This document shows, piece after piece, positions 53,159 through 64,000 of a stretch of 64,000 nucleotides of DNA. The stretch is from Punica granatum (lineage: Eukaryota > Streptophyta > Magnoliopsida > Myrtales > Lythraceae). The stretch covers positions 11,594,001-11,658,000 of the forward strand of contig NC_045130.1 in the NCBI RefSeq assembly GCF_007655135.1. Direction: 5' to 3'. How positions within the stretch are numbered: the first letter of the stretch is position 1; every line of letters starts with the position of its first letter. A program made the position numbers and the translations under genes. A model generated the notes under the pieces. That model ran no database searches. It was not told where the DNA came from and saw only the letters and a list, made by a program, of their open reading frames with translations.

Positions 53159-53534
53159 TAAAGGAAAAATGACTGATCTAGTGAGATAATTGAAAAACCT
53201 CTATTACATGAGTGACAAATAGGGGGAGAGTACTCACTGAAGATTGAGTGAACAGATATCTGTAGTTTTGTTCTTGCTTGGATTTGCCCTTTTTGAACTC
53301 CTGCAATGTGAAATAATAGCTGTGACTCCTTTTGTCTGGGATAAAGTGTCATACTATGTAGAATAGAGCAATATCATCAATTACTACGTTTAACTGTAGA
53401 GCTTTGTCTGTTGTGTGTACAGATCGTTTGTGTTTCCCGGTTGAGTAGAAGTGTGAGTCCATACTCTCCGCTAGAAGCTTAAAAAATGCAGCACCTTGTA
53501 ATTTCTTTATCCTTTCTCCAAGCACAGCCAATAC
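53159..53534 (-). pseudogene. Remnant of an unidentified gene, three exon-like segments
   Basis: On the minus strand 53534-53388 (49 codons, VLAVLGERIKKLQGAAFF... to ALQLN) ends at a GTAGTA donor. 53300-53238 (21 codons, EFKKGKSKQEQNYRYLFTQ) lies between CATTGCAG and GTGAGT in the same phase. A short third segment from an ACTAG acceptor near 53188 would end in TAG near 53159. In-phase joins and protein-like composition suggest the 3' end of a real gene. No start or upstream exon is found; a degraded repeat lies directly upstream (53540-54150). I do not recognise the family. A short expressed gene is possible. Confidence 0.4.
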
Positions 53535-53539
53535 CTCTT

Positions 53540-54150
53540 GCTAAGCCGTGTGCAAAAAATAACCGATAATCGAACCGTCCCGTTTCGGACCGAAAATAAC
53601 CAAATTATTTGTTTTTGAAAAAAATTCGATTCCAGAATTCTCAATTCATTTGGCTTAGGGACGATTATGGTTTCTAATTTCAAAAACCGTGATTAACCGT
53701 CCCTTCCCTAATATATATAAAAATATAAAATTATTTATTTTGTTATATTTATTTATAGATTTGAGTTTAAATATTTTCACTTTCTTTTTTTCTTTAAGAG
53801 AAAAATTTGGAAACGAAATCTCAAAAATCATCTAGACATTATGTAGAAGATTGAGAGGTGTCGTGAGTATCGCTGGAAACTTTGATATTTTTGTGTAACC
53901 AGAACTTCATAAAAATTTGATTAGTATACAAACGTGCTTGTTTTTATTTCTTTCACTTTATTTACTGTTGATTGCACTCTCGTAGAACCATGAGACTTTA
54001 TAAATTTAGACTTTAACCAAACCGAAAAAAATGGTTATTTTCAAGGATGGGTTTATAATTGTAATATGATTACGGGATCGGCTTTTCGGGCCCGGTACGG
54101 TTGGCACCTAAAACCAAACCATTTCGTCCCGTGCCCACACCTACTCTTGC
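53540..54150. repeat. Degenerate repeat with ACCG/CGGT-rich ends
   Basis: One end has GTGTGCAAAAAATAACCG and CGAACCGTCCCGTTTCGG, the other GGTACGGTTGGCACC, CAAACCATTTCGTCCCG and CCCACACC. The outer GTGTGCA and (reversed) GGTGTGGGCAC are weak inverted ends. This theme is common in plant non-autonomous repeats. An hAT origin is a guess; no 8-bp target duplication was identified. Confidence 0.42.
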
Positions 54151-54564
54151 ACTGACATCAAATTTTGAGGAGAAGAATGCATGCTCATTGCAGACGGGAG
54201 TTTCGATCGGTTAAAGAATGATTTCTTTTCAGCTTAACCCACCAATTACAGAAAGAGAAACCTTTCATAGTGGCATCTACCAAAAGATGCTGGAAGCAGG
54301 CATCTCTGCGTAGCATGTTCTACTCTATTTGAAAGATAAAAGCAGTACAAAATCTATATATTACGTATCCTCGGGCATTTGATGGGTCCATTAGAAACAT
54401 TTCAAGAGACGGACCGGCATCTCCACAATCTCTCTTTCTGTACAAAGCTCCACATCTTCAAGCGTGGCGATGAGATGCCATCCTCTTTGCGGAATCCTTC
54501 CCCACTTTTAAGTCAGTGGGAAAGAAGCGCAAAGCGTCACAGTTGACAGTTAAATATCAAAATT

Positions 54565-57358
54565 TCAGAAAGGAATAACTTGTTTATCGGGCCAAGACAG
54601 TATCTTCTCGAAGTACTTCACCGGCACTACTCCTTCGAAACCTTCTGTCAATATGACCTGATTGTCTGAGACGTAAAGTTTCATTCCATCTGAAATTTTA
54701 TTCGAGAAGGCGCTAAATTACCCATAAAGATTTCCATATTATAGAAAGCAGAGGAAAGAAAAAAAAACATAACTGTGCAATAACCTTTACCTTCAAGTGC
54801 TTTTCTCACGCCAAGGAAGATCAGGACGTTGACATCCCGTCTCATGCCTGCGATGTTCACATACACACAAAATCTCATTCGCTTATCACAAATGCATGCC
54901 CATTGGGTTATATTAAAATGGATGACGTTCTACAGTTTTCCACACTCCCTTGAAAGATTTTCAGCTCTCTTCAAAAAAAAAAAATTTACAAAAGAATCCA
55001 ACGATAGCGAGGCAAGTTAATGGCCCCAGTAGTAAAATTTTTCCTCTTTTCTCTTTTTTCATGTTAAACTAAATAACAGTTACGCCCACTTGTTCGACAC
55101 TGTACTTTGATTCTGCCCTTCTAAAAGGAACGTCAGCTTGAGGAAAGAATATTACTGTTTAAACAAATAGATCGAAATCTGACCACTTATTACTTCCCCA
55201 TCTGTGGGCAAGCCTCTCGAGAAGTGCACGTGCAATCTCTGCATGCGGTTTAAACCAGTCTCCAGTATCAATTTTAGGTTCTTCTTATAAGTTCCATGGA
55301 CACACACTGCAGATAAAAGAAAGGCAACAAGAGAAACATATGAATAATAATAATAATCTCCATCAGTGATTTGAAAGAATTTTAAACTGAACTTTCCGAA
55401 GAGGTTCACATATTTTGATGCTGAAACTCCTCTATTTAGTATTTTTACCTGGAACTTCTTCAGCTGAGAGGATTGGCTTAAGTAAGTTTTCTGTTTCAAC
55501 TGCCTGCCAAACATATCAGATCTTTGAGATTTGCGTCCCAGTCAAATCAAAAAATCCTAGTACACAATACCTGGTGCTATTTAGGTCTTCTGAAGCCAAA
55601 TTACATCATGTAGCAAGATAACCTCCATGATCCTTCTATTGGAATTTTATTTCCACCCAATTTAAAGTCCAATGCTTTTCATCTACTTCAAGGAGTTTTC
55701 TCAATTTTTAACCATGAAAACCCCACCACAACATGCAAAACCATATATAGCTTACTTTTTCTCAAAAAATTCCTAGCAACATTGTATTGGCAAGAACAAG
55801 ATAGCTTGATAGCTTGGCATGTGCAGCTAAAATGATAATAAACTCTCAATTACGCTCAGTGAAAGAGTGTAAGATGCAGCAGAAGGTTGGCCACAATCTT
55901 AAAACGTATCAGATTATATCATTCCTCGCTGAGTGGCTTTAATTTTCTAATGAATGATGAGGCAAAAGACTCGAACCCATAGAAATAACATCTCATTACC
56001 TTAACTGTATGTCCTTGATTTGCACGTATCAGAAGCTCTCCAGCTTCCTCAAGAAGACTGAACCGCTGTTTATTATCCCTCCTAACAGCCTATAAGATAC
56101 GTCAGTAACAATTGAAGACTTTCACACAGGCATAAAAAAATATATAGAGTTGAAAAAGTGTAGAACTAAAGTTTTAAAAGTTGATCTTTGGAAAGGGAAT
56201 TTCTCAAGAAACATTTATAGCAATATTAGATGGTTAATGAACATAAGTAACTAATGGAAAGTCTAAAGAGCATAAAGAAAATACACATATGCAGTACAAT
56301 TAGGCTATCAAGAGAATCTGCTAAGTTGGGGGTTTAACTCCGTGTCGATACTTATGTGAAAAAGGTTTATATTTACAGGAAAAGACAAAAAAAAAAAATT
56401 GATAGAAGAACTAACCTCCTTAATCTCATCAACAGTGTGTGCCCTCAATGGAACATTGGCGAATGTTTTAATGTTCAGCTGGAGTAATTCTTGAACTTTG
56501 ACATACCCATCACTCCTCATATTCAAGTTCAGCTCAGTGGCCATATGGCGCAAAATGCGTGTCCTGGTAACATTTCGAATCAGCATGAAGCCTCTAATAC
56601 ATTAATGAAATAAAAAAAAAAAGGCATGATTTTTTGTATCTTAAGCATCTAACAAAGATATGAAACTTTATCAGCAAGTCATTTTATTTTATGAAATCAG
56701 ATCAAGTAGCTAAAGCATCAGATTGTCCATGTTAAAAATCAGATCTAGTTTTACATCCATAATTCCCCCATGTATAAGAACCACAAAATAGCAACATCTT
56801 TAAGGAGCATAAGAAATATTTTAGTCATTTCAATCGATGGCAAGAATTGGATAAAAATCTCCAAAAACCTTATCCTCTTGAAGTATCCTTTTGCAGTTAG
56901 AGGGGAAGTCATAATAATATCCAGTAAGTCATGCTTACAAGAGTCTCCCAAGAGCATCGATCCTATCTTTGCCAGAAGCACCACCATGGCCTCTTGATCT
57001 TTCACGGTCACTTTTCAAATCTCCACCTCTTCCTCTACCACCACTGCGCACAGAGAGATGGAAAAATAAAGTTTCATGCTAAATCTCTGATGTGCGGTCT
57101 GCAAGCCACAGAAAACGATAAGATATTAAGTCGGTGGATAATGATTAAATGGAGATAAGCAACTTACCTTCTTGTGGAATGAGCAAACGCAGAGAAAGAT
57201 GAGCTCTTTCCATGGTTGCTAGGGTTGTTTGGGACATCCATGAGACCTAGCCCACGACGTCTAATGAGGGAGGTAGTAGGCTTCGCTGGGAAGTGCGGAC
57301 AAAAGATATAGCAGTAGCGCAAAATGCGAAAGCTGTTGCTGGTCAGAGAAGTCCACAT
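54565..57358 (-). CDS. TPT1: tRNA 2'-phosphotransferase (Tpt1/KptA family)
   Basis: Removes the 2'-phosphate left at the junction after tRNA splicing, moving it to NAD+ and releasing ADP-ribose 1'',2''-cyclic phosphate. Eight exons join in frame: 57358-57168, 57043-56939, 56563-56416, 56089-56000, 55503-55449, 55306-55184, 54847-54791, 54689-54565 (297 aa). The N-terminal lobe has RILRHMATELNLNMRSDGYV (Arg104, His105) and RANQGH (Arg170, His175); the C-terminal lobe has VHGTYKKNL, MRRDVNVLIFL (Arg240/241), VSDNQVILTEGF and VPVKYFEKI. The Arg-His-Arg-Arg set of the family is therefore present. Before the core is a Gly/Arg/Asp-rich linker (GRGRGGDLKSDRERSRG). Met1 gives a basic, hydrophobic 39-residue extension; Met40 (57241) is an alternative start of a cytosolic or nuclear form. 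Confidence 0.95.
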
Positions 57359-58450
57359 GACAACTGTTAAGGGTGTTAGACATGGGCACTCTAAAGGAAA
57401 CTTTTAGAAAAGAAACAGCCTTAATAACTCGAAATTACATTTTCCAACATAAGATTTTACCTCTGCTTCTAGTCTTCTATCTTCAGTCAATCTCGTGACC
57501 GTCTCGATGCCAAACTTATCATCCAGTATCTCTGATCAGTGGACCTGCAGATGATGATGCATAGAAGAATATCAAAAGAATAAACTTTTCAAGGAGATAT
57601 CCCCCATATGAAGTTTGACTTGAATACAGATAGAAATTGGAAAGGACAAAAAAGCCTCCATCTCACAATTGCAGTCATTACATCAAGTAATAGCAAGTAT
57701 ATTCAACAAAATCACTCTGTATCTTGGACAGGCCCAACACAAGCATAGTAATGGCAAATCAGCTGAGCAGAAAACCAAACTGTCACCGATTTCAAACCGA
57801 ATTTTTCGTTCATTCATCAAATTCCGATTCTTAGTCCCCCAAAAAAAATCGATAATTATTTGTTAAAAGATCTTTAAGGCGTTTCATCAAACAGCTTATG
57901 CACAGGTAACTAAAAACTAACAAAATCAAACCGCTCAAACTGCCAAATTAATATCAAAAGCAACCAACTTTCTTTTCTCATGCTGAATACCCACTACCAG
58001 CAACGATTCACATAGGACAACAGGGCAACCTATACCTCACCGGACACGATGACGAAGCAAATACGACACGAAAAAAAAATTTACTCGGGAAAATCGCACA
58101 AGCATTGACAAGAGAGCAGATAAATATCGCTGACGACGACTTAAATTCGCGGCCCAGCAGAAAAGAAACCACAAATTTCCATAGTCTCCACGTAATTGTA
58201 TCATCACAGCATTCAAATCGTAATACCAGTGAACAACAGAGCAGGAGAGGATATATGCAGCTGAGGCAGAGGGTAGTCTGCGTAACGCTGACAGAGGGCT
58301 GTAGCTGAAAGAGGAATGAGTTTCATAGAGTTCTTACTTACAGAGAAGAGATGGGTCTTCAATGGCGCCAAAGTGACGGTGGAGCTGAGCAAGATTTGCC
58401 TCTATCTACAGTGGAACTGGAAGTCGAGGGAGGAACAGAAAATTCGTTAG
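57359..58450 (-). other. Probable spliced 5' leader of the tRNA 2'-phosphotransferase gene
   Basis: Splice signals suggest a leader exon at 57544-57461 (CTGCAG| ... GCAGAG|GTAAAA), an acceptor at 57364/57363 five bases before the ATG, and a first exon ending at 58342 (TTCTCT|GTAAGT). No coding function is assigned. No other gene is seen here. Confidence 0.45.
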
Positions 58451-58630
58451 GTTCCAGGTGAAAGTGGGGGCGGTGGGGTTGAAAGTCCGGGATGGGCTGG
58501 GCTGCGCTTGGGCTGCTTAATGGGCCGATCTATACTAGCCCTTACGAAAAAAATTCGCTTTTCGGTTCGGTTTTATGAAATATTGGACGTTGTGCCCGCG
58601 CTTCATGCGGTTTAATACAAGATTTTAATG

Positions 58631-58943
58631 GCGTGTTTGGTTTTAGAGTTAAGTAGAATTGAATTTTGATTTCAATTGGTTTGTAATGATTGTGTTGTTG
58701 AATTATGAGAAAAAGTGTAAAAAAAATAATTAATAATCTAGAGAAAGTAATAATTATATTGTTGAATTATAGAAAAAATAATGAATAGTTGAGAGAATTT
58801 AGTATTAAAAATTGAATTAAATGGTTAAAAAAATTTTAAAAAGGGAAAATGTAATAATTATGTTGTTGATTTTTGTTGTGTAATTAGTAGAGTTAAAGTT
58901 ATAGTTAAAATTTTTAAAACATAACTCAAAAACCAAACAGAGT
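58631..58943 (+). mobile_element. MITE family II, copy 4 (best ends)
   Basis: Left end GTGTTTGGTTTTAGAGTT and right end AACTCAAAAACCAAACAG are inverted repeats differing at one position over 17 bases. The interior has three GTTGTTGAATTATGAGAAAA-type units. There is no coding capacity. Confidence 0.78.
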
Positions 58944-60654
58944 GTAACTATCGATTCGATGATTATCTGATTAAGGGATTTACCATAAGGTGCTATTATA
59001 ACCTAACTTGTAAACTGAAGGGACTTGATAGTTGATGTTTCTCTTGATTGACATGATGTTTTTGTACTTATTGATTTACACTAACGATGGAGAACTTATA
59101 TACACCGAGGTTTGGTTTGGGAATATTGCTCCTGATACAAAAATTCTGAAATATAATTATTAAAAAATATGTGTTTATTTTAAAATGAGTAAAAATATTT
59201 AAGAGATAACAATTTGAAACTGTCTATTGATTTACACAATCGTCATGACATTTCCAAATAAAAATTTTCACCGACTCTCAAATTTGGTAACCTTGTCCAG
59301 GTTTGCTTTGAATATCACAACTTGCCACTATACACCATAGACATAATTATTTAGTAGATAAGAAATACCCTTCTCTCTCATTCATTCAATCAAAAAATTA
59401 CATGCTATACTCTACGTTGGACAGGACGATTACGTATGCTGTGTGCAATAGGAAAGCTATATGACAAGGAGAAAAAAAATAAAAGGAACAATATTATATA
59501 CAAATTAGTCAAATTTCATGGATTGCGCGCGATGTTGATAATGCAAATATTCCATAGTCAAGCTCGCGTTTATAACTCGTGGAACACAAATCATGTCAGC
59601 GTAGATATAGTTTTACGATGCGTTTTGAGATTTTTTATGAGGACATACAATTACAAATCCCTCAGAAAATCGTATAAGTACCCAAAAACTTATATTTGGC
59701 AAAATTTATGAGGATGTCGAGGGTTTGAAACCTCGATAACTCCTTCCTAGGTCACTTTTTCTCGACCTTCAAAATTGAGAGGTTTAAGATCGATGGGCCG
59801 TTTGTTACAAAAAGAAAAAAAAAATGATAATTGCCAGTTCCGTGCTAGAAATATTTAATATAAAAGTTCTTCATTATTTTGGAAAAGAATAATAACGAGT
59901 TATATATAGAGAGAGTATTTTGAAATTATGTCAAGACCCTCCAAAATATTTTTCTTAACCCTTTGTAGCCCTCTAAATCCCTTATTGATAGATTATTCAA
60001 TAACTCCAACCAGTTGATTTTCGCTAAACATAGACGAAAGAAATAGAGGAAACAATCTACGGCAATGTATGCTTCTTCGCTACACTTGCCTTTGATCAAC
60101 GAAAATTAAAGGTCAATTATGTGCTCTCATTTTACGAAGATGAGTAAACGAACATATTAAAACCCGGAATATTTTACTTTGACTTCTTTTAATCATTGGA
60201 TCAATTTTCCATGGGATCAATGGAAAAAAAAAAATTGAACTGGTGCCTGGCTCATAATATAGGGATGGTGCAAACTTCAAATCAAATGTCAAGGAAAATA
60301 CAAAAGAATAGGGTATATATATATATATATATATATAGTGGAATCTAAAAGATAATAATGTCTCAGCTTTTCATTGGGAAGTTACATATGTTAGTCTTAT
60401 GAAGTTTCGTGATATTACTTTTTGGGTGCAATCATTTTTTTTTAAATTAACACATAGTAGGATTGCTATTGATAAATAAATAATTAATTGATTGATTGAT
60501 TAAACGTGTTATGACATAATATTGGTTTGTCGTAGGAGGAGAAATTTATATTAAAAGTCAAGCCTAATTGCTCTTTAAGTAGAGCGATGTCGTCTCAGTC
60601 AAGCATGGGGCTTGGGCGCAGAGCTGACAAGAACAATAGCGTTCCAGTTCAGGT

Positions 60655-60740
60655 ATTATGAATCCCAGGGTTCATGCTCAAACTTCGACGATACGATAGC
60701 ATTTGGCGGCATAGCGCATAGCTCGAACCTGGGATGAAAG
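60655..60740. repeat. Imperfect inverted repeat
   Basis: The left arm ATCCCAGGGTTCATGCTC (about 60662) pairs with the right arm AGCTCGAACCTGGGAT (about 60720) around a loop of about 40 bases. It may be a foldback or part of an unclassified repeat. Confidence 0.5.
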
Positions 60741-61214
60741 CCAGAGAGTACGTAGTCTTAGCCCAAGGATGAGCCTGCAAATCTTGAACATGGCCATAAC
60801 CGTTGTTCATAGTTCCCGCTCAATACCACTTTTTTTAAAACATGATGGGGACTAAAGAGCACATTTAAGGGTTTAAACTTCATGTTTTCCGACAACTGAG
60901 GCGATAAATGTCAATAACAGCTCTCCCCATGATCTCATCTCCTCGCAAGAGATGTACAGCTTAACTGCTCTGGGGTTCAGAGAAATCTATCTATAGGATG
61001 GGAGCTTCAACAGAGAACACACACGCACATATGACAACTCCAACTTATCATAACCTAGCCTTAGCCATAGCTTTAAATCTATCCTAAGAGAAGAGTAACT
61101 AGTTGTCAACCCAACTTGTAGCAGTCGGGACCATTCCCTCAACGATTCAAGTTCCTATCCGCATGCGGCAATCACTAGTCATCCTCAACGAGACAGGTAC
61201 TCTTCCACTGCCTT

Positions 61215-61440
61215 GCTTTGTTTGGTATCAAAAATCTTTTTTAACTCTACTCCACTTATCTTTAATTCAACAACACAATTATTACTTTTTATTTTTTCTT
61301 CAATTTTTTTAACCATTCAACTTAATTTTTAATACTAAATTTTCTCAACTATTTGTTACTTTTTCACACTTTTTCTCATAATTCAATAATACAATCATTA
61401 CAAATCAATTAAAACCAAAATTCAATTCTAAAACCAAACA
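61215..61440 (-). mobile_element. MITE family II, copy 5 (reversed)
   Basis: Starts TTTGTTTGGTATC and ends TTCTAAAACCAAACAAAA. The interior carries TTCAACAACACAATTATTAC and CATAATTCAATAATACAATC, reversed versions of the GTTGTTGAATT units. It is shorter than copies 3 and 4. Confidence 0.72.
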
Positions 61441-64000
61441 AAAGAGTCTCAAATCCAAAAGCCCTATATATAATGGATGAATATCTCTCTTTTGCTACTA
61501 GATGATGATAAGATTTGTTTTTTAAATTTTCTTAATTGCAGAGTTTGTCGTTGTTGATAGACCACCAAGGTGCTGCTCATATGAAAAAGGATTTAGTCGA
61601 TTTCTTGATGACTACATTTAAGGTGATGAGGTTATGATTTATTATATTGATTTTGTTAGTTGTAAACTTCTCCATTTTCAATAGTCGATTTAATGTTTTT
61701 GTGGGATAAACGAGACAATAGAGATGCACTTTCCATTATTATTATTATATTACTATCTTTCGAGTTGATGATATCTTGATAAAGGTAGGTGGTCGTCATT
61801 CCATTTGAATAGTAGTTTAAATGCTTATTTACAATGCGGAACTACCGATGGGAAGGAATTCTATTTTTCATATTAACTATCTTATTTAGTTTATATATTT
61901 ACCTTCTATAGTGATAGTTAATCAGTTGATTGTTGTAGCAATTCTAGCTCACATAGGCCTTTCGCCTAGTTAATATAATATGGAAGGATAAAGTCAAATC
62001 AAATTTTAGGGGATGTGCTACACTGCTGTTCATGCTTCAATTTAGTATAGGCTATGAATGTTAATTTGGGATTGCTTGATCCAGAAGGAGAACTGGGTCC
62101 ACTTTGGACTGTAGTAGCAAATTGCAGTGATGGAACTGGAACTCTAACTTCCAATAATTTAGATGTTTGAACTTAAGTGACTTAGGACTATTGGCCTTCC
62201 TTCAATTTGAATCTTTTAGGCTTTCGTAAGTTATAACCTTTAGATTTCTACAATTTAGGGACCTTTGGACTTTCATGAGCTAAGTAGCACTATAATATTG
62301 TGCCATTTGTCGTAATTCTATTGGTAGGACTTAAAAAGTCATTCAATGTGAACACATTTTTGTCTTATGTGGCACTCTTTTATGCGTTGCTTCTCCTTTT
62401 ATTATTGTATATAGATTATATTGCCATATTACAATAGTACAAACCTTTCAATTCAATTAATCTTATTTAATTCTTAATCTTTTTTATTTTCAATCCAATT
62501 AATCTTATTTAATTCTCGTGTTACATCTCTTTATTGCATGATATCCTTATTCTGATGGCATATCTTAAAAAAACCCTTTACAATTTGAAAGGAAAAGGGT
62601 TTTCTACTTTCTTAGAAAACAAGGAAAGAGGAACTGCGTTTCTTCCTTCACTATAATCTGATCACACTGAGATGATTTCATCATATGATGATTACTTCAT
62701 GAAATTTCTCATTAGTTTCACAATGTTTTCTCGACAAAGATCTCAAAGTGACTTCAAATATGAGAGCATTCCATTATTGTATTATATAATAATTACTCTC
62801 TGAATCTGCAAAAGCCAACAGGACCTGGAAAAGTACATTTATATAAAGATAAAAGGTAGCACAAACATGAAAAGCAAGCACCACCGCCCTTTTTTATGTA
62901 TGAAAGACCTATCAGTGAGTTGTAATTTGAAATTATGATTGAATTGTGAATATATATGTATACAGCACTACTCTCCAAAAAAAAAAACGCAAATCGCTCT
63001 TGCCAGGTACTAAATCAAATCATCACAGACCATATGTCTGAAAAGAAACCTTATTAAGTATCCCTTGATAGCACCTACACTATGCAAATACAATTATAAG
63101 AAGGTTGAAGCTTGCCTTGATGTGATGATCTACTGAGATCCAAGCAAGCACGTTTCTTATTCATTAAAAAGAAAAGGAAAAAAAAAAAGCAGAAGAAGAT
63201 GTATGCATTCCCTCATCCGAAAAGTTCACGAAAGCAAACAGTTGGCCAAAACAAAGTTCCCATATGCTGCCACCCAAAAATAGAACAATCAAAAGTGGAG
63301 AGAATTTTAAAAGGCACTGGAGAAGAGGAGACAAACTGTCATGCGAGTTCTAGGTAGGTAAATCGGAAATATCCGAGAAAGGAGGTGCAGGACAATTGGG
63401 TATATTCTTATTTAGGAATCGCAAAATGTTTCTGGTTCGATTTTCATTAACGTTTTTATTAATGTTTTATTTATTTATTTAATTTTTTATATTAGATCGT
63501 TGAATTCTCTCTATATCGGAAATAAGAAATCGGGAATATCCGATGCAATCTTCTTATGATATCCAGGACAAAGTTCTCTGTTCACCCCATGCCCAAATAG
63601 TTTCACTTTCTGGAAAACACCACTTAACAATCAAGTAATATTGAATTAGATACTTGGGCTTGTGGGCGGAGAACAGCAGACGTGAGGAATTTTCAACTGA
63701 GTGCAGCAACTAAAAGAACTTTTCCATCTAGGGCATGATAGAACGGTTGCACGAGCGGCAAGTGGCAAGGAAAAATAAATCGAAACCCGTGGGTCCATAC
63801 CTCTACGAGCAAAATCATGAGAGCGGGAGAATGACGAGAGACATATCGAAACATAATAGGCAAATAACACGCTCCGGTCCAATGATGTATTATATTATGT
63901 TCTTAGTCTATATTTCAAAGGAAACATATATAGAAAATTTACTAGTCTAGGTGTTGAGATCTAGCTGGTACATGTGTTTCTATGACGTGCATACGGGTGA

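Larger units (their letters stand above)
58944..64000. other. Gene-free right end of the window
   Basis: AT-rich with microsatellite (TA)n at 60315-60338, a family II MITE at about 61215-61440 and an imperfect inverted repeat near 60660-60735. Open frames stay below 95 codons, and none shows a motif I recognise. Confidence 0.55.

Noticed and set aside
57461..57544. A protein-like stretch (EILDDKFGIETVTRLTEDRR) in a leader exon of the tRNA 2'-phosphotransferase gene
   Set aside because: The frame has an upstream stop, no ATG, and ends soon after joining the next exon; I could not connect it to a start or known protein.

Overview
This is nuclear DNA of a flowering plant, most likely a core eudicot. 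The protein-coding genes carry many short introns with canonical GT/AG borders. They are plant-type proteins: a plastid YCF20-like protein, an NPF7 transporter, a Golgi UDP-glucuronate 4-epimerase and a plant arginase. The spacers are AT-rich and hold microsatellites, MITEs, tRNA-derived SINEs and a solo LTR. There is no bacterial operon structure and no CRISPR array. The species cannot be fixed from the sequence.

Layout. The left edge holds the first three exons of RAD51C (minus strand). Next comes a complete 13-exon organellar tRNA threonylcarbamoyltransferase gene (GCP1/TsaD type, minus, 2093-7158). A 3.5 kb spacer of small transposons leads to a 14-exon DUF3754 membrane-protein gene (plus, 10692-19132). 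A 7.3 kb gene-free, AT-rich stretch follows, with short tandem repeats, a 593-bp solo LTR and a GC-rich minisatellite. It ends at a five-exon NPF7-type transporter (plus, 26444-31630), which faces a six-exon arginase tail to tail (minus, 32104-35663). Beyond are a YCF20-like plastid gene (minus, 40621-42330), an intronless GAE4-type epimerase (plus, 45897-47207), a seven-exon GT-A-like glycosyltransferase (minus, 48261-52033), a two- to three-exon gene remnant (about 53.16-53.53 kb) and an eight-exon tRNA 2'-phosphotransferase (minus, 54565-57358). From 58.5 kb to the end no gene was recognised.

The genes do not form one pathway. Two act on tRNA (t6A37 synthesis and removal of the splice-junction 2'-phosphate), one in homologous recombination, one in arginine breakdown, one in nitrate/potassium-type transport, one in pectin precursor synthesis and one in plastids. 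What links several of them is position: GCP1, RAD51C, a GAE4-type epimerase and the tRNA 2'-phosphotransferase are also close neighbours on Arabidopsis chromosome 2, so the window looks like an expanded conserved synteny block.

I found no clearly new enzymatic system. The most notable points are the synteny block with an unnamed but well-formed glycosyltransferase in it, two MITE families (one with a clean TTA target duplication), a tRNA-derived SINE family with all four copies in one orientation, the solo LTR with a perfect target duplication, a degenerate 37-bp GC-rich minisatellite, and the gene remnant beside a degraded repeat.
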